From: DASSBG01 sp965651365
Lineage (GTDB): Bacteria > Pseudomonadota > Gammaproteobacteria > Xanthomonadales > Rhodanobacteraceae
Assembly: GCA_965651365.1 (NCBI GenBank)
Contig: CBFGSA010000004.1
Span: 1 to 51,148 of the forward strand
Reading direction: 5' to 3'
DNA length: 51,148 bases
A model generated the notes under the pieces. That model did no database searches and had not been told where the DNA came from. It saw nothing but the letters and a program-made list of their open reading frames with translations. Both the position numbers and the translations under genes were made by a program. Every line of letters begins with the position of its first letter. Position 1 is the first letter of the stretch. This document shows positions 10,405 through 18,292 of this stretch, one piece after another.

Positions 10405-11846
10405 GCCCCACCTCCTGCCCGCAAATGCCCGCGCGCCGCCAGCTCGGCGGCGGTGCGGCCGATGTCGCCGGCACCGAGAAGCAGCAGCAGGTCCCGGTCT
10501 TCAAGCAGTGCGGGCAGAGCCTGGGCGAAGTCGCGCGGGTGGTCGACCAGTACCGGGTCGACCTTGCCGCGGGCGCGCACGGCGCGGGCCAGGTCGCGGG
10601 CGTCGGCGCCGGCTATCGGCGCCTCGCCGCCCGGATACACATCGGTGAGCACCAGCACGTCGGCCTCACACAGCACTTGCGCGAAATCGTCCATCAGGTC
10701 GCGGGTACGGGTGTAGCGGTGCGGCTGGAAAGCCACCACCATGCGCCGTTCCGGCCAGCCGCCGCGCACCGCCTCGAACACGGCGCGCAGCTCGCTCGGA
10801 TGATGCCCGTAATCGTCGATCAGCAACACGCGACCCTGATCCAGCCCCAGTTCACCGCGGCGATGGAAGCGGCGACCCACGCCCTCGAATTTTTTCAGCG
10901 CCGCTGCAATGTGTTCGGGCGCAGCGCCGAGCTGCCAACCGATCGCGGCCGCCGCCAGCGCGTTGAGCACATTGTGCCGGCCGGGCAGATTGAGGCGCAC
11001 GGCGATGCTGTTTTCGTCGCCCGGCAACTGCAGATCAAACGACATCTCGAAACCGTCCTGGCGCAGGTTCAGTGCGCGCACATCGGCCTCGGCGTTGTCG
11101 ATGCCGTAGCGCAGCACGCTGCGTCCCACGCGATCGGCCAGCGCCGCCACTTCGGCATCGTCGATACACAGGACCGCCACGCCGTAGAACGGCAGACGAT
11201 GCAGGAAGTCATCAAAAGCCTCGCGCACGCGGGCGAAGTCGCCGCCGTAATTTTCCAGATGGTCGGCGTCGATATTGGTGACTGCAGCCACTACCGGCGA
11301 CAGCATCAGGAACGAGCCGTCGGACTCGTCGGCTTCGGCCACCAGGTATTCGCCGGTGCCCAGGCGCGCATTGGCGCCGGCCGAATTGAGCTGGCCGCCG
11401 ATGACGAAGGTCGGGTCGTAGCCGGCTTCCGCCAGCACGCTGGCGACCAGGCTGGTGGTGGTGGTCTTGCCGTGGGTACCGGCGATGGCGATGCCGCGCC
11501 GGAAGCGCATCAGTTCGCCCAGCATTTCCGCCCGCGGCACCACCGGGATGCCGCGCTCGCGGGCCGCGGCAAGTTCCGGGTTGTCCGGCCGGATCGCGCT
11601 TGAGGTGACCACCACGTCCGCCTGATCAAGATTGTCGGCGCTGTGGCCCTCGCTGACCTGCACGCCCAGGCCGGTCAAACGCTCGGTTGTCGGCGAGCGG
11701 GCCTTGTCCGAGCCCGACACCTGGTAGCCGAGATTGTTCAGCACTTCGGCAATGCCGCTCATGCCAACACCGCCGATACCGATGAAATGGACATGGCGGA
11801 AGGCGCTCATGATGTCCTCGTGCGCGTTGAGGCGATGCGGCGTCAT
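10401..11846 (-). CDS. murC: UDP-N-acetylmuramate--L-alanine ligase MurC
   Basis: MurC adds L-Ala to UDP-MurNAc, the first Mur ligase step in the cytoplasm. The 481-residue product has the N-terminal Rossmann motif HFIGIGGVGMSG, the Mur ligase P-loop GTHGKTTTTSL and the central ATEADESDGSF-like segment (EADESDGSFL). The C-terminal domain contains FQPHRYTRTRDLMDDFA, a MurC hallmark. The ATG at 11846 overlaps the murG stop (ATGA). An internal ATG (MSAFRHVHF, 11810) gives a more typical N-terminus, so the first 12 residues are uncertain. The stop overlaps the ddl start. Confidence 0.97.
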   Translation of the reverse strand: MTPHRLNAHEDIMSAFRHVHFIGIGGVGMSGIAEVLNNLGYQVSGSDKARSPTTERLTGLGVQVSEGHSADNLDQADVVVTSSAIRPDNPELAAARERGIPVVPRAEMLGELMRFRRGIAIAGTHGKTTTTSLVASVLAEAGYDPTFVIGGQLNSAGANARLGTGEYLVAEADESDGSFLMLSPVVAAVTNIDADHLENYGGDFARVREAFDDFLHRLPFYGVAVLCIDDAEVAALADRVGRSVLRYGIDNAEADVRALNLRQDGFEMSFDLQLPGDENSIAVRLNLPGRHNVLNALAAAAIGWQLGAAPEHIAAALKKFEGVGRRFHRRGELGLDQGRVLLIDDYGHHPSELRAVFEAVRGGWPERRMVVAFQPHRYTRTRDLMDDFAQVLCEADVLVLTDVYPGGEAPIAGADARDLARAVRARGKVDPVLVDHPRDFAQALPALLEDRDLLLLLGAGDIGRTAAELAARGHLRAGGGA

Positions 11847-13072
11847 GCCCCCTCCTCGATGCAGCAGTCGGCAATCCGCGCCGCGGCTTCCGGCCGCGCC
11901 AGTTGGCGTGCCGCCGCGGCCATCGCCAACAGACGCCCACGATCACCCAGCAGCGCGTCGAGCTGTGCTTGAAGTTCGCCATCGAGGCGGTTTTCGGTCA
12001 CGATTTCCGCGGCACCCGCTGCGCGCATGACCCCGGCATTGCGGGTTTGGTGGTCGTCGACCGCATGCGGATAGGGCACGAACAGCGCGCCGAGACCGGC
12101 CGCGCACAGTTCGGCAATGGTCAGGGCACCGGCACGGCACACGCACAGATCAGCCCAGGCATAGGCCTCAGCCATGTCATCGATGAAGGCATCAACCCGC
12201 GCCTCCACGCCAGCATCGGCATAGGCGTCAAGTGCTTCGGCCAGGCCGCGTTCGCCGGCCTGATGCCGGATCTGGGGGCGCTGCTCCGGCGCACGTTCGG
12301 CCAGTGCCCGCGGCAACCCCAGGTTGAGACTGCGCGCGCCCAGGCTCCCGCCCAGCACCAGCAGCCGCATGGGGCCGTCGCGGCCAGCCAGGCGCTCGGC
12401 GGGCGGCGCGATCGCGGCGATCGCCGCACGCACCGGATTGCCGACCCACTCGTGTGCGGCGTTTGCTTTCAGCGTGTCGGGGAAGCCCGTCAGCACCCGC
12501 CGCGCCACGCGTGCCAGCAGGCGGTTGGTAACACCGGGGATGCTGTTCTGCTCGTGCACCAGCAAAGGCCTTCGCTGTAGCCAGGCTGCCAGGCCACCGG
12601 GGCCGGCCGCAAAACCGCCCATCGACAGCACGCTGCGCGGACGCACCCGGCGCAGCACACGCCACGCCTGCCACAGGGCGCGCAGCAGCATCCACGGTGC
12701 CTTGAGACGCGTGCCCCATCCCTTGCCGCGCAGCCCGACCACGGCAATGGTGTCGAGCGCGATGCCGCGTTGCGGCACCAGGCGTGTTTCCATCGCACCG
12801 GCCGCGCCGAGCCAGACCACCGCCACGCCGCGTGCACTCAGCACCTCGGCCACGGCCAGGCCTGGAAAGATGTGGCCACCGGTGCCGCCGGCCATGATCA
12901 ATACGGGTTCGCGGGACTCGGGACTCGGGACTCGGGACTCGGCGAGACGTACCGGGTGGCGCCGTGTTTTCGGATTGGCGCCATGCATGAGGTTTGCTGC
13001 ACTGGACGCGGGAAGCGCCGACCCGCTTTTGCGAGTCCCGAGTCCCGAGTCCCGAGTCCCGTAAAAATTCAT
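11843..13072 (-). CDS. murG: MurG glycosyltransferase (lipid II synthase) with repeat-encoded N-terminal extension
   Basis: MurG transfers GlcNAc onto lipid I at the inner membrane face. Core motifs are present: MAGGTGGHIFPGLA, HEQNSIPGVTN, GGSLGARSLN and YPHAVDDHQTRNA. The ATG at 13072 overlaps the ftsW stop as ATGA, giving 409 residues against about 355 for typical MurG. The extra 50 or so residues come from two blocks of four heptamers and their spacer. The ATG of MAGGTGG (12895) would cut off the first strand (residues VLI before it), and an intermediate ATG (residue 29) is possible. I favour the coupled start, with the real N-terminus unresolved. Confidence 0.9.
   Translation of the reverse strand: MNFYGTRDSGLGTRKSGSALPASSAANLMHGANPKTRRHPVRLAESRVPSPESREPVLIMAGGTGGHIFPGLAVAEVLSARGVAVVWLGAAGAMETRLVPQRGIALDTIAVVGLRGKGWGTRLKAPWMLLRALWQAWRVLRRVRPRSVLSMGGFAAGPGGLAAWLQRRPLLVHEQNSIPGVTNRLLARVARRVLTGFPDTLKANAAHEWVGNPVRAAIAAIAPPAERLAGRDGPMRLLVLGGSLGARSLNLGLPRALAERAPEQRPQIRHQAGERGLAEALDAYADAGVEARVDAFIDDMAEAYAWADLCVCRAGALTIAELCAAGLGALFVPYPHAVDDHQTRNAGVMRAAGAAEIVTENRLDGELQAQLDALLGDRGRLLAMAAAARQLARPEAAARIADCCIEEGA
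12913..13060. repeat. heptanucleotide inverted-arm cassette in the murG 5' coding end
   Basis: GGGACTC x4 (12913-12940) and GAGTCCC x4 (13033-13060) are perfect and inverted, separated by 92 bases. The cassette begins about 12 bases after the murG ATG and ends directly before the codons of the first conserved beta strand. The arms can pair over 28 bp in the transcript. Confidence 0.95.
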
Positions 13073-14286
13073 GCCGCAGCCTCCGCGGTGGCGGTGGCGA
13101 GTTCGCGCATCCCGGCGCGGCCGCGCTGGCGCTCGGCGCGCGTGACCTCGTAGCTGGCGCGCAGCAGCAGACCGAGCATGGCGCAGGTCATGACCACACT
13201 GGAGCCGCCCGAACTGATCAGCGGCAGAGTCAGGCCCTTGGTCGGCAGCACGCCCAGATTCACGCCCACCGAGACCATGGCCTGCAGGCCAATGGTGAGC
13301 GAGATGCCGAAGGCGACGTAGCCGGCAAAGCGCTGCCCGACCGCCACCCCGCGCATGCCCAGCAGCAAGCCGCGGGTGACCAGCAACGCGTACAGTCCAA
13401 GCACCAGCAAGATACCGGCCAGACCCAATTCCTCGGCGATCACGGCCAGAATGAAGTCGGTGTGCGCTTCGGGCAGATAGAACAGCTTCTGCACACTGGC
13501 CCCAAGGCCGACGCCAAACCATTCGCCGCGACCAATCGCGATCAGCGCCTGGGTCAACTGGAAGCCGTTGGCGAACGGGTCCTGCCACGGATCCAGGAAC
13601 GAGGTCAGGCGCTGCATGCGGTAGTCCTGGCTGGTCGCCACGAAGGCAGCCAGCGGCACCAGCGGCGTGGCCATGATGACGAGGTTGCGCATGCGCGCGC
13701 CACCCAGCCATACCATGCCCACGCTGACCGCCAGAATCAGCGCCGCCGAGCCGAAGTCGGGTTGCGCCAGGAGCAGGCTCGCAAACAGCAGCGCGATGAT
13801 GACGGGCTTGAAGGCACCAAAGAACTTCTCTTCCACGCCATCGCGGTGGCGTACCAGATAACTGGCGATATAGATCACGATCACGATCTTGACCGCCTCC
13901 ACCGGCTGAAATCCGGTCACGCCCAGGTTGAGCCAGCGCCGAGCGCCGTTGATGCGCATGCCGATGCCGGGCAGATACACGGCCAGCAGCAATGCCACCG
14001 CGGCCAGCACCAGCAGGATGTGGAATTTTTCGATGAAGCGCAGCTCGATGCGCGTGGCCACAAACAGCAGGCCACCGCCAATCAGCAGGAAGGCCAGGTG
14101 CCGACGCAGGTAGTAGAACGCACCGATGTGCTCGCCATCGGCCACGGCAATCGAGCTCGAGGTCACCATGACCACGCCAAAACAGGCCAGCGCCACGATC
14201 ACCAGCAGCAGCCAGCGATCGTACTCGCCCCGCGCCGCATCCAGCCGCCGCGCCTGCGCCCTTCCGTTTGTCACCTTCGCTACCAA
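13069..14286 (-). CDS. ftsW: FtsW, divisome SEDS glycosyltransferase
   Basis: FtsW is the multi-spanning septal peptidoglycan polymerase that works with FtsI. About ten hydrophobic helices are recognisable across 405 residues, and the SEDS-family GLTLPLISSGGSSVV motif lies near the C-terminus. The start is not an ATG: TTG at 14286 or GTG at 14274 are the candidates; TTG has a GAGGGTG-like ribosome binding site upstream. It is the first gene after the gap where murD sits in E. coli. Its stop overlaps the murG ATG. Confidence 0.96.
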   Translation of the reverse strand: MVAKVTNGRAQARRLDAARGEYDRWLLLVIVALACFGVVMVTSSSIAVADGEHIGAFYYLRRHLAFLLIGGGLLFVATRIELRFIEKFHILLVLAAVALLLAVYLPGIGMRINGARRWLNLGVTGFQPVEAVKIVIVIYIASYLVRHRDGVEEKFFGAFKPVIIALLFASLLLAQPDFGSAALILAVSVGMVWLGGARMRNLVIMATPLVPLAAFVATSQDYRMQRLTSFLDPWQDPFANGFQLTQALIAIGRGEWFGVGLGASVQKLFYLPEAHTDFILAVIAEELGLAGILLVLGLYALLVTRGLLLGMRGVAVGQRFAGYVAFGISLTIGLQAMVSVGVNLGVLPTKGLTLPLISSGGSSVVMTCAMLGLLLRASYEVTRAERQRGRAGMRELATATAEAAA

Positions 14287-14304
14287 GTTCCAATCACCCT
14301 CTTT

Positions 14305-14372
14305 TGCTCTTGTCGTTGCTTCTGCTCTTGCTCTTGCGAATCCCGAATCCCAAATCCCAAATCTCCAATCCC
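14305..14372. repeat. hexamer and heptamer tandem tracts in the mraY-ftsW gap
   Basis: A degenerate TGCTCT hexamer run (14305-14334) is followed by five heptamers, GAATCCC x2 decaying to AAATCCC, AAATCTC and CAATCCC (14338-14372). They fill most of the 91-base gap between mraY and ftsW, the position of murD in the canonical cluster order. Confidence 0.8.
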
Positions 14373-14377
14373 GGCCT

Positions 14378-15460
14378 TCAACGCACCTTCAACGTCGCCA
14401 ACCCCACCAGCACCAGCACCACCGAAATGATCCAGAAGCGCACGATCACGCGCGGCTCGGGCCAGCCCTTGAGCTCGAAGTGGTGGTGGATCGGCGCCAT
14501 GCGGAAGATGCGCTTGCCGGTCAGCTTGAAGCTGGCTACCTGCAGCATCACCGAGGCGGTTTCGACCACGAACACGCCGCCCATCACCAGCAGCACGATT
14601 TCCTGGCGCACGATCACGGCCACGCAGCCCAGCGCGGCACCGATCGACAGCGCGCCGATGTCGCCCATGAAGACCTGGGCCGGATAGGTGTTGAACCACA
14701 GAAAGCCCAGTCCTGCGCCCGCGATGGCACCGGTGAAGATGGCCAGCTCGCCGGCCCCCGGGATAGCCGGAATGCCAAGGTATTCCGAGAACACCGCATT
14801 GCCCGAAAGATAGGCGAAAACGCCCAGCGCGCCGGCCACCAGCACGCTGGGCATGATGGCCAGGCCGTCCAGGCCGTCGGTCAGATTCACCGCATTGGAA
14901 AAGCCCACGATCATCAGGTAGGCGATCAGCACGAACAGCAGACCCAGCGGCAGCACCACGTGCTTGAACAGCGGCACGAACAGCGCCGTCTCCACCGGCA
15001 GCTGCGCGGTGTGATACAGCAGGATGGCCGCACCCAGACCAAACAGCGACTGCAGCAGGTATTTCCAGCGCGAGGCCAGGCCGCGGCTGTCCTGGTAAAC
15101 CAGCTTGCGGTAATCGTCCCAGAAGCCGATGGCGCCGAAGCTGGCGGTCACGCCCAGAACGATCCACACGTAGCGGTTGTGCAGATCGCCCCAGAGCAGG
15201 GTCGCGATCAGGATCGCGAGCAGGATCAGCATGCCGCCCATGGTCGGCGTGCCCGCCTTGCTCAGATGCGTCTGGGGCCCGTCGTCGCGCACCACCTGCC
15301 CGGCCTTGAGGCTGGCCAGACGGCGAATCAGTGCCGGACCGGCCAGCAGCGACACGGCCAGCGCGGTCAGCGCGCTCATGATCGAACGGAAGGTGATGTA
15401 CTGAAACAGATGAAAGGCATTGACATGCCCCTGCAGCCATTTGGCCAGTTCAAGCAGCAT
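14378..15460 (-). CDS. mraY: phospho-N-acetylmuramoyl-pentapeptide transferase MraY
   Basis: MraY makes lipid I from UDP-MurNAc-pentapeptide and undecaprenyl phosphate in the inner membrane. The 360-residue polytopic product carries DDYRKL, NLTDGLDGLA and the HHHFELKGWPE loop, which include the magnesium and substrate-binding residues. The start MLLELAKWL at 15460 matches the family; an in-frame extension upstream lies within murF. The gene overlaps the murF stop by 11 bases. Confidence 0.98.
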   Translation of the reverse strand: MLLELAKWLQGHVNAFHLFQYITFRSIMSALTALAVSLLAGPALIRRLASLKAGQVVRDDGPQTHLSKAGTPTMGGMLILLAILIATLLWGDLHNRYVWIVLGVTASFGAIGFWDDYRKLVYQDSRGLASRWKYLLQSLFGLGAAILLYHTAQLPVETALFVPLFKHVVLPLGLLFVLIAYLMIVGFSNAVNLTDGLDGLAIMPSVLVAGALGVFAYLSGNAVFSEYLGIPAIPGAGELAIFTGAIAGAGLGFLWFNTYPAQVFMGDIGALSIGAALGCVAVIVRQEIVLLVMGGVFVVETASVMLQVASFKLTGKRIFRMAPIHHHFELKGWPEPRVIVRFWIISVVLVLVGLATLKVR

Positions 15461-16820
15461 TCGAATTGCCCCCCTCGTTGCGCTGGCGCAAGGCTTCGAC
15501 CACGCGCTCCATGCCCGCCGCACGCGAGCCCTTGACCAGACAGTTGACGTGCGCGTGCAGCGCTTTGCCGAGTTCGCGGCTCAGATCCTCGACGGCGTCG
15601 AAGTGTCGAGCACCCTCGCCAAACGCCTCGCTCGCTGCCGCACTCAGCGGCCCGACGGTCCACAGGCGCTGAATGCCGCGCTCGCGCGCTCGCCGACCGG
15701 CCTCGAAGTGCAGGGACTCGGCTTCGCCGCCCAGCTCGCCCATGTCGCCCAGCACCAGCCAGGCTTCGCCGGGCAGCGCGGCAACGGTGTCGACAGCCGC
15801 GGCCAGCGATGCTGGATTGGCGTTGTAGCTGTCGTCGATCAGCCGCCAGCCCGTCGGCATGTCGCTGATGCGCAGCCGGCCGGCCACGCCTTCGGCCGCC
15901 GCGAGCCCGGCCGCGATGGTCGCAAGCGGCACGTCCAGTGCCAGCGCGACGGTCGCCGCAGCCAGCGCATTGGCGACGTTGTGCCGTCCCGGCAGGGGCA
16001 ACTCGACTGCCATCTCGCCCTGTGGCGTCTGCAGCATGAAGCGGCTGGCGCCGGCCTCGCCTTGCACTGCGCTGGCACGCACCTCGGCCTCGCTGTCGAG
16101 CGCAAAGCGCAGCACGCGGCGGCGTCCGGCGCGGTTGGCAAAATGGTCGGCAAAATGATCGTCGGCATTGATCACGGCCACGCCGTCGGCGGGCAGTGCC
16201 TCGTACACCGCGCCCTTGGTCTCGGCGATGCCTTCAAGACTTTTCATGCGCTCAAGATGCGCCGGCGCGATGTTGTTGACGAGGCCGATTTCTGGCCGTG
16301 CGATGGCAGCCAAATAATCGATGTCGCCGGGCTTGCCGGCGCCCATCTCGAACACGGCGTATTCGCAGTCCTGCGGCATGGCCAGCACGCTCAGCGGCAG
16401 ACCGATCTCGTTGTTGCGGTTGCCGGCGTTGACGTGGGTACGGCCGTGGCGTGACAGGATCGCGGCGGTCAGTGACTTGACGGTGGTCTTGCCGTTGGAG
16501 CCGGTGATGCCGACCACGCGTGCCTGGCGGCGCGCACGCACGGCGCTGGCGAAGTCCCCCAGCGCACGCTCGGTGTCGGCCACCTCGATCTGGGCCAGCG
16601 GCGCATCCATGCGATGCGAAACCAGCGCCGCGCAGGCGCCGGCACGCGCGGCCGCGGCCACATGCTCGTGTCCGTCGCCGTGCCTGCCCGGCAGTGCAAC
16701 GAACAGCTCGCCGGCCTGGAGGCTGCGGGTATCGATGCCGACCCCGGCGACGGCTCCGTCCGCGCCGTGCAGCCGGCCCTGGGTCCACAGCGCGATCTCG
16801 GACAAGCGCATGCTCAACAT
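15450..16820 (-). CDS. murF: UDP-N-acetylmuramoyl-tripeptide--D-alanyl-D-alanine ligase MurF
   Basis: MurF adds the D-Ala-D-Ala made by Ddl to the UDP-MurNAc-tripeptide. The 456-residue protein has the P-loop GITGSNGKTTVKSL, the NNEIGLPLSVL segment, the EMGAGKPGDI motif and the late IDDSYNANPASL motif, all typical of MurF. The ATG at 16820 overlaps murE by 7 bases; a second ATG at 16811 (MRLSEIALW) is equally plausible. Confidence 0.98.
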   Translation of the reverse strand: MLSMRLSEIALWTQGRLHGADGAVAGVGIDTRSLQAGELFVALPGRHGDGHEHVAAAARAGACAALVSHRMDAPLAQIEVADTERALGDFASAVRARRQARVVGITGSNGKTTVKSLTAAILSRHGRTHVNAGNRNNEIGLPLSVLAMPQDCEYAVFEMGAGKPGDIDYLAAIARPEIGLVNNIAPAHLERMKSLEGIAETKGAVYEALPADGVAVINADDHFADHFANRAGRRRVLRFALDSEAEVRASAVQGEAGASRFMLQTPQGEMAVELPLPGRHNVANALAAATVALALDVPLATIAAGLAAAEGVAGRLRISDMPTGWRLIDDSYNANPASLAAAVDTVAALPGEAWLVLGDMGELGGEAESLHFEAGRRARERGIQRLWTVGPLSAAASEAFGEGARHFDAVEDLSRELGKALHAHVNCLVKGSRAAGMERVVEALRQRNEGGNSNAA

Positions 16821-18292
16821 GGCGCCCTCCCGGCCAGCGCGGCGTCGGCCACTTCCAGGTCATCGAACGGATGCTTGCCGCGGGCGTCTTCCTGCGTGGT
16901 TTCGTGGCCCTTGCCCGCAATCAGCACCACATCGTCGCGCGTGGCCTCGCCGATGGCGGCGGCAATCGCAGCCGCACGATCGCGCAGCACACGCGCTGCA
17001 TCGGGCTGTTCCATTCCGGAAAGGATGTCGGCAACGATGGCATCGCCGTCCTCGCTGCGCGGATTGTCGTCGGTCACGTACAGGCCATCGGCCAGCGATT
17101 CGACCACGCCGCCCATCTGCGGTCGCTTGCCGCGATCGCGGTCGCCGCCGGCGCCGAACACACACAGCAGCCGACCGTGGACGTGGGGGCGCAGGCTCTG
17201 CAGGGCCGATTCCAGTGCCTGCGGCGTGTGCGCATAATCAACCACCACCAAAGGTTTCGTGCCGCCGCCGATGCGGTTCATGCGACCGCGGATCGGTTCC
17301 AGTTCAGCCAGCACCCGGCACAGACGGCCAAACGGCACCTCGGCAGCACCCAGGCAAGCCGCAACCGCCAGCAGGTTGGCCACGTTGAAGCGTCCCAGCA
17401 AAGGCGTGTGCACGGGAGCTTCGCCCCAGGGCGTGACCAGTTCAAAGTCAAAACCGTCGCCATGACTGCGCAGCTTGCGCGCCCGGACATCGGCATCCCC
17501 GGCATCAATGCCGACCCGCAAGGCCCGCATGCTCGCGGGCAGACGAGCGGCAAGATCGCGGCCGTACGCATCATCCAGGTTGATGATCGCGCTCTCCAGG
17601 CCGGGCCAGTCGAACAGGCGCGCCTTGGCTTCGAAGTAGGCATCCATGCTGCCGTGATAGTCGAGATGGTCGCGGCTGAGATTGGTGAACACGGCGCTCT
17701 TGAACGGCACCGCGTTGACCCGGCCCTGCACCAGCGCGTGCGAGGACACTTCCATCTGCACCCGGTCGGCGCCCCTGTCGCGAAACTCTGACAGCAGGGC
17801 CTGCACGCTGATCGCATCGGGCGTGGTGCGTTCGGCCGCATCCAGATGGCCGTGCAGGCCCGCACCCAGGGTACCGATGCTGGCCGCGACATGCCCCAGC
17901 CGGCTCCAGGCCTGGGACAGCAACTGCACGATCGAGGTCTTGCCGTTGGTGCCGGTGACGCCGGTGATGCTCAGGGCCGAACCCGGAGCCCCAAAAAATC
18001 GCGCAGCCAGCTCGCCCAGCTTCGCGGCCAGGTTGGCGATCCACAGCACGGCACCATCGATGCGACAGCCGGCTGGCATCGGCGCTTCGGCCAGCACCAC
18101 GCTGGCGCCGCGCTCTCGTGCCGTTGCCGCGAATTCGATGCCGTGATGATTGAGCCCCTGCAAGGCGACAAAGGCCTCGCCAGGGCGCACATTGCGCGAA
18201 TCCAGACACAGACCGGTAACGCTCAGGGTCGCGGCGGCGCCGGCATCGGCCACACCGGCCAAGAGTGTTCCAAGGGGCATGCTGCGGCTCAT
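16814..18292 (-). CDS. murE: UDP-MurNAc-dipeptide--diaminopimelate ligase MurE
   Basis: MurE adds the third stem residue. The 492-residue product has the P-loop GVTGTNGKTSIV and the DHLDYHGSMDAY segment. The DNPRSED motif (DNPR) is the established signature for meso-diaminopimelate rather than lysine. The ATG overlaps the ftsI stop as ATGA, and the gene ends overlapping murF. The substrate form depends on how D- or L-Glu was added, because murD is not in this cluster. Confidence 0.98.
   Translation of the reverse strand: MSRSMPLGTLLAGVADAGAAATLSVTGLCLDSRNVRPGEAFVALQGLNHHGIEFAATARERGASVVLAEAPMPAGCRIDGAVLWIANLAAKLGELAARFFGAPGSALSITGVTGTNGKTSIVQLLSQAWSRLGHVAASIGTLGAGLHGHLDAAERTTPDAISVQALLSEFRDRGADRVQMEVSSHALVQGRVNAVPFKSAVFTNLSRDHLDYHGSMDAYFEAKARLFDWPGLESAIINLDDAYGRDLAARLPASMRALRVGIDAGDADVRARKLRSHGDGFDFELVTPWGEAPVHTPLLGRFNVANLLAVAACLGAAEVPFGRLCRVLAELEPIRGRMNRIGGGTKPLVVVDYAHTPQALESALQSLRPHVHGRLLCVFGAGGDRDRGKRPQMGGVVESLADGLYVTDDNPRSEDGDAIVADILSGMEQPDAARVLRDRAAAIAAAIGEATRDDVVLIAGKGHETTQEDARGKHPFDDLEVADAALAGRAPC

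Noticed and set aside
10405..10440. Missing murB between murC and ddl as a notable deletion
   Set aside because: murB occupies that slot in some alphaproteobacteria, but in E. coli and most gammaproteobacteria it lies elsewhere, so absence here is ordinary.
11843..14293. 816-codon open frame including murG
   Set aside because: The first half lies in the wrong frame of ftsW; only the portion from 13072 reads as MurG.
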